NCBI GenBank assembly: GCA_937911965.1
Contig: CALDPL010000313.1
Location: 1-15,665 of the forward strand
Direction: 5' to 3'
DNA length: 15,665 nt
Source of the DNA: an uncultured Allomuricauda sp.
GTDB taxonomy: Bacteria; Bacteroidota; Bacteroidia; Flavobacteriales; Flavobacteriaceae
Shown here: positions 6,884-13,572 of the stretch, piece by piece
Position numbering within the stretch: position 1 is the first letter of the stretch
How the letters are laid out: every line of letters starts with the position of its first letter
Translations under genes and position numbers: made by a program
Notes under the pieces: model-generated
Told to the model about the DNA's origin: nothing
Databases searched by the model: none
The model's input: only the letters and a program-made list of their open reading frames with translations

Positions 6884-8956
6884 ATGAAAAAGTATTTACT
6901 AGCGATCCTCCTGTCCCTTTTTGTGGCAGGGGTCCATGCACAGATAGACAGAAGCAAACAGCCCAAACCGGGACCTGCCCCTGAGATCAATTTAAAGGAA
7001 CCCGCCGGTTTTTCCCTGAGCAATGGCCTGAAGGTCATGGTGGTCGAGAACCACAAGCTCCCCAGGGTGCGCATCCAATTGAGCCTGGACAACCCGCCCA
7101 TCCTGCAAGGGGACAAGGCCGGGGTCTCGGACCTGACCTCCAGCATGCTCGGAAAGGGATCCAAGAACATCCCCATGGACGATTTCTATGAGGAGGTGGA
7201 CTTTTTGGGGGCCAACATCAACGTAGAGGTGCAATCCGCCTTTGCCAGCAGTCTTTCCAAATACTTCCCCAGAATCCTGGAGCTCTTGGCCGATGCCGCA
7301 TTGAACCCCAACTTTACCCAGGAGGAGTTCGAAAAGGAAAAGGACAAATTGCTCACCGGGCTCAAATCCCAGGAAAAGGACGTTTCGGCCATTTCCAATA
7401 GGGTACAGGCGGCCCTGGCCTATGGGAAGAACCATCCCTTTGGGGAAATTACCTCCGAGGAAACCGTGAACCGGGTGACCCTGGCCGATGTGGAACAGCA
7501 CTACCGTTCCTATTTTGTCCCTGAAAATGCCTATCTGGTGGTCGTTGGGGACGTGGAGCTCGATCAGGTCAAGGAATTGGTCACCCGCCACTTCACCCCA
7601 TGGGTCCGGAACAAACCGCCCTCCTTCACCTATGCGGATCCCACGGATGCACAGTACACCCAGATCAATTTCATCGACATGCCCAACGCGGTACAGTCCG
7701 AGATTGCCGTGGAGAACATAACCCATCTGAAAATGAAGGATGATGACTACCTGCACGCCCAATTGGCCAACCGGATCTTGGGCGGGGGCTCCCAGGGACG
7801 GCTGTTCAAAAATCTAAGGGAGGACAAGGGCTATACCTACGGATCCTATTCCGGGATCCGGGACAACAAATACAGCCCCATGCGCTTCAACGCCTTTGCC
7901 CAGGTGCGCAATGCGGTCACCGACAGCGCCGTGGTCCAGATCATGGAAGAACTGGACCGGATCGTTTCCCAACCGGTGAGCGAGGCCGAACTGGCCACGG
8001 CCAAGGCCCAATATGCCGGAAGCTTTGTCATGGCCTTGGAACGGCCGGAGACCGTGGCCAATTATGCCCTGAACATTGAGACCGAAGGGCTTCCCAAGGA
8101 TTTCTACAAGAACTATCTCGAGCGTTTGGACGCCATCACCACCGCGGATGTGCAACGGGCGGCCCAAAAGCACTTCTCCACTTCCAATGCCAGGATCGTG
8201 GTCACCGGAAAGGCCAGTGAGGTATTGGAAAACCTGGAGCAGGTCCACTTCAAGGGAAAACGGATTCCCGTGCTCCATTACGACACCTATGCCAACCAAA
8301 CCGAGCGGCCTGTCCTCGAACTGGCCCTGCCCGAAGGAACCACCGTGGAATCGGTGCTCGGGGACTACCTCAAGGCCATAGGGGGGAAGGAAAAATTGGA
8401 GGCGGTACAAAGCTATATGCTCACGGCCGAGGCCAGCATTCAGGGAATGACCATGGAACTCCTGCAGAAGAAAACCAATAAAGGCCAATTTATGCAGGAT
8501 CTCAAGGTCATGGGGAATTCCATGCAGAAGCAGGTGCTCAACGGGGACAAGGGCTACAAGGTCATCCAAGGCCAGCGCATGGAACTCACTCCAGAGGAAG
8601 TCATCAAGGTCCGGGTGGAGTCCGCCCCCTTTCCCGAACTGGACCAGCTCACGGCCGACAATGTCAGCCTGATCGGCATGGAGCCCGTGGGCGGCAGCCA
8701 GGCCTACAAACTGAAGGTCGGGGACAACAGGACCGTCTATTACGATGCCGAAAGTGGCCTGAAGATCCAGGAGAACGTCCAGGAGGAGGTCCAGGGCCAA
8801 CAGTTCACGATCATCATGGATTACGAGGACTACCGGGAAGTATCTGGAATCAAGTTCCCTTTCAGCTTCATCCAGACCGTAGGCCCACAGACTTTTGAAT
8901 TTGTGGTCAAGGACATCCAGGTGAACCAGGGCGTGGAACCCACGGATTTCGATTAG
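6884..8956 (+). CDS. M16 family protein lacking the zinc site, with a C-terminal LolA/LppX-like domain
   Basis: The 690 residues begin with a signal peptide ending near VHA-Q (residue 19). The first M16 domain has SDLTS at 82-86 where the active paralogue has HFFEH, so it cannot bind catalytic zinc. The second M16 half keeps GRLFKNLREDKGYTYG (305-320), the R/Y pair that completes the active site of a partner subunit. Residues from about 485 to 690 form an extra domain starting VLGDYLKAIGGKEKLEAV and continuing with strands such as TVYYDAESGLKIQE, which resembles LolA/LppX-type lipid-carrier folds seen in Bacteroidota exported proteins; this is recalled likeness, not a search. It starts one base after the previous stop, which indicates translational coupling and a heterodimer. 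A terminator follows at 8980. Confidence 0.9.
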   Translation: MKKYLLAILLSLFVAGVHAQIDRSKQPKPGPAPEINLKEPAGFSLSNGLKVMVVENHKLPRVRIQLSLDNPPILQGDKAGVSDLTSSMLGKGSKNIPMDDFYEEVDFLGANINVEVQSAFASSLSKYFPRILELLADAALNPNFTQEEFEKEKDKLLTGLKSQEKDVSAISNRVQAALAYGKNHPFGEITSEETVNRVTLADVEQHYRSYFVPENAYLVVVGDVELDQVKELVTRHFTPWVRNKPPSFTYADPTDAQYTQINFIDMPNAVQSEIAVENITHLKMKDDDYLHAQLANRILGGGSQGRLFKNLREDKGYTYGSYSGIRDNKYSPMRFNAFAQVRNAVTDSAVVQIMEELDRIVSQPVSEAELATAKAQYAGSFVMALERPETVANYALNIETEGLPKDFYKNYLERLDAITTADVQRAAQKHFSTSNARIVVTGKASEVLENLEQVHFKGKRIPVLHYDTYANQTERPVLELALPEGTTVESVLGDYLKAIGGKEKLEAVQSYMLTAEASIQGMTMELLQKKTNKGQFMQDLKVMGNSMQKQVLNGDKGYKVIQGQRMELTPEEVIKVRVESAPFPELDQLTADNVSLIGMEPVGGSQAYKLKVGDNRTVYYDAESGLKIQENVQEEVQGQQFTIIMDYEDYREVSGIKFPFSFIQTVGPQTFEFVVKDIQVNQGVEPTDFD

Positions 8957-8979
8957 GGACCGGGCCATTGCAATGGATT

Positions 8980-9008
8980 GGGGCACTTCAAAATGGAGTG
9001 CCCTTTTT
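8980..9008 (+). terminator. Terminator of the M16 gene pair
   Basis: GGGCACTTC (8981-8989) pairs with GGAGTGCCC (8995-9003) with one G-T pair and a five-base loop. Five T follow (9004-9008). It lies 24 bases after the stop at 8956. Confidence 0.85.
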
Positions 9009-9028
9009 ATTTCCAAAAAACATTGTTC

Positions 9029-9036
9029 TATTTTTG
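9029..9036 (+). promoter_or_regulatory. -7 element upstream of the small lipoprotein gene
   Basis: TATTTTTG is a perfect TAnnTTTG box. No TTG is found 17-19 bases upstream, where the terminator T-run lies, so only half the promoter is supported. The predicted start near 9040 leaves a leader of about 14 bases. Confidence 0.45.
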
Positions 9037-9053
9037 AAAAAAAAATCAAAACG

Positions 9054-9482
9054 ATGAAAACAATTCTTTCGACGCTGCTCGTTTCCTTTTTGATTTTGGG
9101 AATCTCCTGCAAAGAAGGGGAAAGGTCGGCCGATGGTCCTTCCCAAATGGAACGGGTATTGGCCATCCACGATGAGGTGATGCCCAAAATGGGACAGCTT
9201 GGAAAATTGGTGGGACAACTCAAGGAAAAGGTGGACAGCACGTCGACCGGAGCCCAATATGAAAGGGCGATGAAAGACCTGCAGGATGCCCATACGGCCA
9301 TGTCGGACTGGATGAAGAACTTTGGGGACCGTTTCGACCATGGGGAAATCTTGGGCAATATGGAACTCAGTGCCCAAAAACAGGAATGGCTGGACCAGGA
9401 GGAAGTAAAGGTAGGGGCCCTAAGGGATCAGATCAATGGCAGCATCGAAAGGGCAGAGGCCCTCTTGGCCAAGGAGGAATGA
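9054..9482 (+). CDS. Small helical lipoprotein, function unknown
   Basis: I chose the ATG at 9054 (142 residues). A longer in-frame reading from 8973 would start inside the terminator stem and place the signal sequence in the interior. From 9054 the protein opens with a lipoprotein signal, MKTILST plus a hydrophobic stretch, and GISC with the lipid-bearing cysteine at residue 19. The mature part is polar and strongly helical, with MERVLAIHDEVMPKMGQLGKL, split here as MERVLAIHDEVMPKM and LGKLVGQLKEKVDST, and a second helical region ending EALLAKEE. Similar flavobacterial proteins are, as I recall, sometimes labelled 'viral A-type inclusion protein' because of coiled-coil similarity, which says nothing about function. 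The stop codon abuts the stop of gldD, with which it is convergent. Confidence 0.8.
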   Translation: MKTILSTLLVSFLILGISCKEGERSADGPSQMERVLAIHDEVMPKMGQLGKLVGQLKEKVDSTSTGAQYERAMKDLQDAHTAMSDWMKNFGDRFDHGEILGNMELSAQKQEWLDQEEVKVGALRDQINGSIERAEALLAKEE

Positions 9483-10046
9483 TCAAGGGTTCCATCGCAG
9501 GGATTCCATGAGCCTTCGGATGTCCCCGCGCAGGTAGACCGCGGCCGGAAGGATGGAATCGTAGTTGGGCCTGGAATGGAAATAGAGGGAACCGGTCAAA
9601 AAATGTCCGGTACTGTCGGTCACATAGAATTGGGAAGGGGAGGCGGCGTTGCCACTGACCTCATAGAACATGCCGTATACATCTTCATCCCGGTTCACAA
9701 AGGGCTGGGACAGGATGTTGTCCGCCTTCACCACATGCTCATAGGAGAGTTTTTGCGCATCCCGGATCAAGGTATCCAGGTTTCCCTCCACGGTCTTATA
9801 GGTCAAATAAATGGCTCCCTTCATCTGTGGATACTCCAACACCATGGAACAGTCCCCCCCTTTGATTGCCGTGGAAAGCAAATTGCGATCAAAACTGTAG
9901 GCACAGCTGGAATCGGTCCGCACATAGTCCGCACCGGGATAGTCCAGGCGCAACATGGCCTTGGGTTTGGGAAGCACTTCGGGTTTACATCCCAGGGCGA
10001 GCAGCAGCAGGGCCAAGCCTATGGGCAACAGTCGGCTAGTTGTCAT
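9483..10046 (-). CDS. gldD: Gliding motility lipoprotein GldD
   Basis: The 187 residues begin with a lipoprotein signal ending LALGC, with the modified cysteine at residue 20, so the protein is membrane-anchored on the periplasmic side. The PKPKAMLRLDYP segment just after the anchor and the C-terminal FHSRPNYDSILPAAVYLRGDIRRL with a final RW are characteristic of GldD (quoted in part). In Flavobacterium johnsoniae GldD is required for gliding and for normal type IX secretion; its biochemical role is unresolved. It starts inside the end of gldE: the 11-base overlap is ATGACAACTAG, so translation is probably coupled. Non-gliding Bacteroidota also keep gldD, so motility is not proven. Confidence 0.93.
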   Translation of the reverse strand: MTTSRLLPIGLALLLLALGCKPEVLPKPKAMLRLDYPGADYVRTDSSCAYSFDRNLLSTAIKGGDCSMVLEYPQMKGAIYLTYKTVEGNLDTLIRDAQKLSYEHVVKADNILSQPFVNRDEDVYGMFYEVSGNAASPSQFYVTDSTGHFLTGSLYFHSRPNYDSILPAAVYLRGDIRRLMESLRWNP

Positions 10047-11346
10047 GGGGCAGTGTTATTTTAATGCGTTTCAATCTTTTTTTGTCCATACTTTCAACCA
10101 CAAAGCCATAGCCCTTGAAATTCACCTTTTCCCCTTGCTTGGGGAAGCTGCCGGAAATCTCCAGCACAAAACCGGCCAAGGTCTCGGATTCCCCTTTTTT
10201 GGCCTCGAAAAGCTCCTCGTTCTCCAGTTTCACCACCCGATAGAACTCCTTAAGGGTGGTCTTCCCGTCAAAGACATAGGTGTGCTCGTCCAACTTTGAA
10301 AAGATCAGGTCCTCATCGTCGAACTCATCGCTGATGTCCCCGACGATCTCCTCTATGATGTCCTCCAGGGTCACGATTCCCGAAGTACCCCCGTATTCGT
10401 CCACTACCACGGCCAAATGGTTTTTCTTGGTCTGGAACTCCAACAAAAGGTCGTCCAGCTTCTTGTTCTCGGGCACAAAATAGGGCTCTCGGATCAGGGA
10501 CATCCAATTGAAGGTCTTCCGGTCCAGATGGGGCAGGACATCCTTGACGTACAACACCCCCAACACATTGTCCATATTCTCGGAAAAGACCGGGATCCTG
10601 GAATAGTCGTTCTTGATGATCTCCTCAAGCACTTGGGAGAACTTCATGTTCTCGTTCAGTGCGAATATATCGATCCGGGGCTGCATCACCTGCTTGGTGT
10701 CCGTGTTCCCAAAGTTCACGATCCCCTCCAGGATCTTTTGCTCCTCTTCGGTGGTATCCCCATCCGAGGCCAGTTCCAGGGCCTGGGACAAATGGTCCAC
10801 GCTAAGACCGGACTTTTGTTTTCCCAAACGGTCCTCCAAGATCTGGGACCACCTGCCCAAGGGGGCGCACAAGGGTCTGAGCACAAGGTCCAGGACCCAA
10901 ATGGGCCGGGCCATGAGCCTGGAAAAGCGCATCCGGTATTTATTGGCCAATATCTTGGGCAGGATTTCCCCGACCATCAATACCAGAAAACCGCCGAGCA
11001 GCAACAAGGCCAAAAATCGTTGGCCCCCATCCAGGTTGGGGAACAGCTGTTCCCCCATGGAGGCCAGCAGCAATATGGCGCCGATGTTCAGGCTGTAATT
11101 GGACACCATAAGGACGGCCTGCAGGCGTTTTGGCCGTTCCAAAAGGGAAAGAATGGTTTTGGACCGGGAATCCGATTCCTCTTCCATTTCGTCCAGTTCC
11201 ACATGGGCAAACCCAAATAAGGCCACCTCCGCCCCGGAAATCAGGGCAGATCCCAATAAAAAAATCAAAACCAAAACCAGTTTGATGGTGACCAAGCCAT
11301 TAATGGCCGTAAGCAGCAGCAGCAAACAATGGGGTTCGGGGTCCAA
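10036..11346 (-). CDS. gldE: Gliding motility-associated membrane protein GldE (CNNM/CorC-type)
   Basis: 436 residues in the order expected for CNNM/CorC transporters. The DUF21 membrane domain (about 20-170) has SGAEVALF (37-44) and GEILPK (126-131). A CBS-domain pair spans about 215-335 with PRIDIFAL, YSRIPVF and VVDEYGGTSGIVTLEDIIEE. A CorC/HlyC C-terminal domain follows at about 350-433. Relatives transport divalent cations such as magnesium; in F. johnsoniae extra GldE suppresses some gldD defects. The start is a TTG at 11346 giving the conserved MDPEP opening. A stop codon lies two codons upstream in frame and the next ATG is at codon 54, so TTG is the only sensible start. It follows ssb after 24 bases. 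Confidence 0.93.
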   Translation of the reverse strand: MDPEPHCLLLLLTAINGLVTIKLVLVLIFLLGSALISGAEVALFGFAHVELDEMEEESDSRSKTILSLLERPKRLQAVLMVSNYSLNIGAILLLASMGEQLFPNLDGGQRFLALLLLGGFLVLMVGEILPKILANKYRMRFSRLMARPIWVLDLVLRPLCAPLGRWSQILEDRLGKQKSGLSVDHLSQALELASDGDTTEEEQKILEGIVNFGNTDTKQVMQPRIDIFALNENMKFSQVLEEIIKNDYSRIPVFSENMDNVLGVLYVKDVLPHLDRKTFNWMSLIREPYFVPENKKLDDLLLEFQTKKNHLAVVVDEYGGTSGIVTLEDIIEEIVGDISDEFDDEDLIFSKLDEHTYVFDGKTTLKEFYRVVKLENEELFEAKKGESETLAGFVLEISGSFPKQGEKVNFKGYGFVVESMDKKRLKRIKITLPHDN

Positions 11347-11370
11347 ATTTTATCGCTTTATACTTTGGTT

Positions 11371-11817
11371 CTAAAATGGTAAATCCGCATCCTCTCCCTT
11401 TTCCGTGGGAACCTTGGTGGATTCCGGCCCAGGGGATCGCTCCGGTTCCCTTGTGGGCGTACCGGGGCCTCCACCCTCCCCCTTGGGGCTCAAAAAAGTA
11501 AAGTCCTGCACCTGTATTTCCGTGCTGTATCGGGTCTGTCCATCCTCTCCCTGCCACTGTCGGGTCTTCAAACGTCCCTCGACATAGATCTTGTCCCCCT
11601 TGGCAAGGTACTTTTCGCAAATTTCCGCAGCCTTGTTCCGCACCACGATATTGTGCCATTCGGTCTGGCTCACTTTCTCCCCGGTCTGCTTATTGGTATA
11701 GGTCTCGTTGGTGGCCAGGGGAAACCTGCCCACACAACCGCCCCCTTCGAAATAGTGCATCTTCACCTCGTCCCCCAAATGCCCGATCAGCATAACCTTG
11801 TTCAATGTTCCGCTCAT
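11371..11817 (-). CDS. ssb: Single-stranded DNA-binding protein
   Basis: The 148 residues contain an OB-fold at 1-110 with MSGTLNKVMLIGHLGDEVKM, WHNIVVRNKAAEICEKYLAKGD and KIYVEGRLKTRQWQ (short stretches). It binds single-stranded DNA as a tetramer in replication, repair and recombination. A Gly/Pro/Glu-rich linker follows, then the acidic tip DADLPF, which in this family recruits partner proteins. The linker is short compared with E. coli SSB. The gene lies 23 bases after mutY and 24 bases before gldE, in the same direction, so it is part of a mutY-ssb-gldE-gldD operon. Confidence 0.96.
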   Translation of the reverse strand: MSGTLNKVMLIGHLGDEVKMHYFEGGGCVGRFPLATNETYTNKQTGEKVSQTEWHNIVVRNKAAEICEKYLAKGDKIYVEGRLKTRQWQGEDGQTRYSTEIQVQDFTFLSPKGEGGGPGTPTREPERSPGPESTKVPTEKGEDADLPF

Positions 11818-11840
11818 AGTTCAATAATTTTCCAAAAGTA

Positions 11841-12878
11841 CTAAATTTTAAACGTCTTGATGAAGTCCGCGATCAAAACCGGGACCGGGTAGTCCTGCAG
11901 TTCCCCCCATCGGACCCCCTCCTCCAGGACCCTATCCGTCCTGCCCACCCAAAACTTGGCGTGAAGCCGCTGATGGGACAGTTTGTGGACAATGGGGCTG
12001 TCGTTGTACAGGGAAAGCGAATCCACGGGCGGCAGTCCGGGCTCGGACAACAGTTGGCTTTCCAACTCCCCGGGAAAGAGTTCCTCCCTGGATTCGATCA
12101 AGGGAAATTGATAGAGGTGCCTCCAGATACCGGGACCCTTGCGCTCCTCCATCAGGGTACTCCCCTGGGAATCCAGGTACACCAGATAATTGAAATGGCG
12201 CAACCTGCTCGTCTTCTTCCCCGTTTTTTGGGGCAGTTCCCCCACCCGGCCCTCCCTTTGGGCAACACAGCTCCCGGCCAAGGGGCATCGCCCACAATCG
12301 GGGGCCTTGGGCACACATTGCATCGCCCCGAACTCCATGATACCCTGATTGTAGTCCCTTATGTCCCCGACATCCATCACCGCAGCGGCCAATTCCTTGA
12401 AATAACGGATCCCCGCAGTGCCGTCAATGGGCAGGTCCACGCCAAAGTAACGGGAAAGCACCCGGTACACATTGCCGTCCACCACCGGCAGGGGAAGCCC
12501 AAAACATATCGATCCAATGGCCGAGGCCGTATAGTCCCCCACCCCTTTCAAGGCCTTGAGCCCTTGGTAATCCCTCGGAAAGTCCCCCCCGTGCAGGGAA
12601 ACGATGTCCCGGGCCGTGGCGTGCATGTTCCTGGCCCTGGAATAATACCCCAGGCCCTGCCAGAGCTTGAGGACCTCCCGCTCCGGGGCGGCCGCCAGAT
12701 CGTAAACCCCGGGATAGGCCTCCAAAAAGGCCTCATAATACGGAACTCCCTGGGCGACCCGGGTCTGTTGTAGGATTATTTCCGACAGCCAAATCTTATA
12801 GGGATCCCGGGTCTTCCTCCAGGGAAGTTCCCGCTTGTGCCCGGCGTACCAGGCCAAAATTTTATGGGAAAAAGTCAT
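11841..12878 (-). CDS. mutY: A/G-specific adenine DNA glycosylase MutY
   Basis: This enzyme removes adenine mispaired with 8-oxoguanine or guanine. All key elements are present in 345 residues. The catalytic E33 sits in SEIILQQTRV. The helix-hairpin-helix is LKGVGDYTASAI (110-121). The catalytic D134 is in VVDGNVYRVLSR. The 4Fe-4S cluster ligands are C188, C195, C198 and C204 (spacing x6, x2, x5). All six are offset by exactly four from E. coli MutY (E37, D138, C192, C199, C202, C208). The C-terminal Nudix-like domain that recognises 8-oxoG covers about 225-345. It leads the ssb-gldE-gldD operon and is divergent from hup across 126 bases. I found no convincing promoter for it. Confidence 0.97.
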   Translation of the reverse strand: MTFSHKILAWYAGHKRELPWRKTRDPYKIWLSEIILQQTRVAQGVPYYEAFLEAYPGVYDLAAAPEREVLKLWQGLGYYSRARNMHATARDIVSLHGGDFPRDYQGLKALKGVGDYTASAIGSICFGLPLPVVDGNVYRVLSRYFGVDLPIDGTAGIRYFKELAAAVMDVGDIRDYNQGIMEFGAMQCVPKAPDCGRCPLAGSCVAQREGRVGELPQKTGKKTSRLRHFNYLVYLDSQGSTLMEERKGPGIWRHLYQFPLIESREELFPGELESQLLSEPGLPPVDSLSLYNDSPIVHKLSHQRLHAKFWVGRTDRVLEEGVRWGELQDYPVPVLIADFIKTFKI

Positions 12879-12959
12879 GTGAAACCATACTATAAATCAA
12901 ATGTTTCCGTTTATTGGCTTAAATTTTAAGGCTTTAAACAAAAGATTGATTTTAATTTT

Positions 12960-12967
12960 TATATTTG
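12960..12967 (+). promoter_or_regulatory. -7 element of the hup promoter
   Basis: TATATTTG is a perfect TAnnTTTG box in a very A/T-rich stretch. No TTG stands at the normal distance upstream, where TTTAAAC occurs instead. The start would be near 12971, giving a leader of about 34 bases that contains the five-codon frame at 12982-12999. Confidence 0.5.
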
Positions 12968-13004
12968 CAAGCCTAAAAAATATGAAAAAAAATAATTAGA
13001 CAAA

Positions 13005-13295
13005 ATGACGAAAGCAGATATTGTATCCAGAATCTCTGAAAAATTGGGTATCGAAAAAGGTGACGTACAGGCTACGGTGGAATCCTTTATGGAAGAAGTA
13101 AAATTGGCCTTGGAAAACGGTGACAATGTTTACCTAAGGGGTTTTGGCAGTTTCATCATCAAGACCCGGGCCGAAAAAACCGGAAGGAACATCTCCAAGA
13201 ATACCACAATCAAGATTCCGGCGCACAACATCCCTGCCTTTAAACCGGCCAAAGTATTTGTGGAGGGTGTAAAAAGCAATGTTAAAGTTAGATAA
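13005..13295 (+). CDS. HU-family DNA-binding protein
   Basis: The 96 residues match the histone-like HU/IHF family, which bends and compacts DNA as a dimer. MTKADIVSRISEKLGIEKGDVQ (helices 1-2) and the central LRGFGSFI (44-51) are typical, as is IPAFKPAKVF (76-85). The beta-arm tip reads GRNISKNTT (60-68). The canonical tip is RNPxTG with an intercalating proline at position 63, and here that residue is isoleucine. The gene is relatively A/T-rich, as expected for a highly expressed gene here. It is followed after 24 bases by the mS38-like gene and together they end at the terminator at 13401. Confidence 0.95.
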   Translation: MTKADIVSRISEKLGIEKGDVQATVESFMEEVKLALENGDNVYLRGFGSFIIKTRAEKTGRNISKNTTIKIPAHNIPAFKPAKVFVEGVKSNVKVR

Positions 13296-13305
13296 TAAAA
13301 ACCTT

Positions 13306-13313
13306 AAAGGAAG
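13306..13313 (+). promoter_or_regulatory. Shine-Dalgarno-like site before the mS38-like gene
   Basis: AAAGGAAG contains AAGGA, which matches the anti-Shine-Dalgarno end of 16S rRNA. AGGA ends eight bases before the ATG at 13320, an optimal spacing. I looked upstream of every other start in the window and saw no comparable site. Confidence 0.5.
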
Positions 13314-13319
13314 AGCCAT

Positions 13320-13409
13320 ATGCCGAGTGGAAAAAAAAGAAAAAGACATAAGGTAGCCACCCACAAGCGCAAAAAGCGCAGAAGAGCAAACCGACACAAG
13401 AAAAAGTAG
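13320..13409 (+). CDS. 29-residue AURKAIP1/COX24-domain (mS38-like) basic protein
   Basis: The frame encodes MPSGKKRKRHKVATHKRKK followed by RRRANRHKKK, that is, 21 Arg, Lys or His in 29 residues. I recognise this as the small Bacteroidota protein with the AURKAIP1/COX24 (DUF1713) motif. The mitochondrial member is ribosomal protein mS38, and the actinobacterial bS22 near the decoding site is a related short basic protein. A ribosomal role is therefore likely but not shown here. It lies 24 bases after the HU gene and its stop codon falls inside the stem of the terminator. It is preceded by the Shine-Dalgarno-like AAAGGAAG, exceptional for this window. It is short enough that automatic annotation may miss it. 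Confidence 0.85.
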   Translation: MPSGKKRKRHKVATHKRKKRRRANRHKKK

Positions 13410-13427
13410 TTGTAGAACTACTTTTTC
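13401..13427 (+). terminator. Terminator of the hup / mS38-like transcript
   Basis: AAAAAGTAGTT (13401-13411) pairs perfectly with AACTACTTTTT (13416-13426) around a four-base GTAG loop. The final T-run is part of the stem. The TAG stop of the small gene (13407-13409) is inside the left arm. Confidence 0.8.
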
Positions 13428-13478
13428 ATTTTATGTACAAACGTTCATTGACATAGAAATTCGAACCAAGGATTTCAG

Positions 13479-13498
13479 TCGGTCCGAAAAATGACCGA
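13479..13498. repeat. Inverted repeat upstream of rng
   Basis: TCGGTC (13479-13484) and GACCGA (13493-13498) form a perfect 6-base-pair stem with an eight-base A-rich loop. It is the first of two inverted repeats in the 145 bases between the terminator and rng. There is no T-run after it, so it is not an intrinsic terminator. Confidence 0.5.
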
Positions 13499-13524
13499 TT
13501 CCGTATATATTGTTTAACCAATTG

Positions 13525-13553
13525 TCCCGGGTAGCTTTAGGCTATCCCCGGGA
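13525..13553 (+). promoter_or_regulatory. Strong GC-rich inverted repeat in the rng upstream region
   Basis: TCCC-GGG-TAGC (13525-13535) pairs with GCTA, CCC and GGGA (13541-13553) around the loop TTTAG, with single-base bulges at 13545 and 13549. That is 11 pairs, eight of them G-C. No T-run follows. It ends 19 bases before the GTG start of rng. It could be an RNA hairpin in the leader, recalling the rne leader hairpin through which E. coli RNase E controls itself, or an operator over a promoter (TTG at 13510, 19 bases, TAGCTTTA at 13532). Confidence 0.6.
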
Positions 13554-13572
13554 TGACAAAAAATCGATTCAG

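Noticed and set aside
8965-8976. Perfect 12-base palindrome CCATTGCAATGG after the M16 genes
   Set aside because: It sits between a stop codon and a terminator with no sign of repetition elsewhere in the window; most likely chance.
8973-9053. Upstream ATG start for the small lipoprotein
   Set aside because: It would begin at the edge of a terminator and bury the lipoprotein signal; the ATG at 9054 gives a proper signal with Cys19.
7814-9358. A 514-residue open frame on the minus strand
   Set aside because: It runs antisense through the M16 gene, the terminator and the small lipoprotein gene, which are all well supported; no family is recognisable in it.
13448-13453. TTGACA, an E. coli-like -35 box
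   Set aside because: No TAnnTTTG or TATAAT box follows at a suitable distance, and Bacteroidota promoters do not use this consensus.
13510-13572. Upstream TTG start for rng adding 21 residues
   Set aside because: The extra residues have no family support and are encoded across a strong inverted repeat; the family start (M)NRELIVRS coincides with the GTG at 13573.
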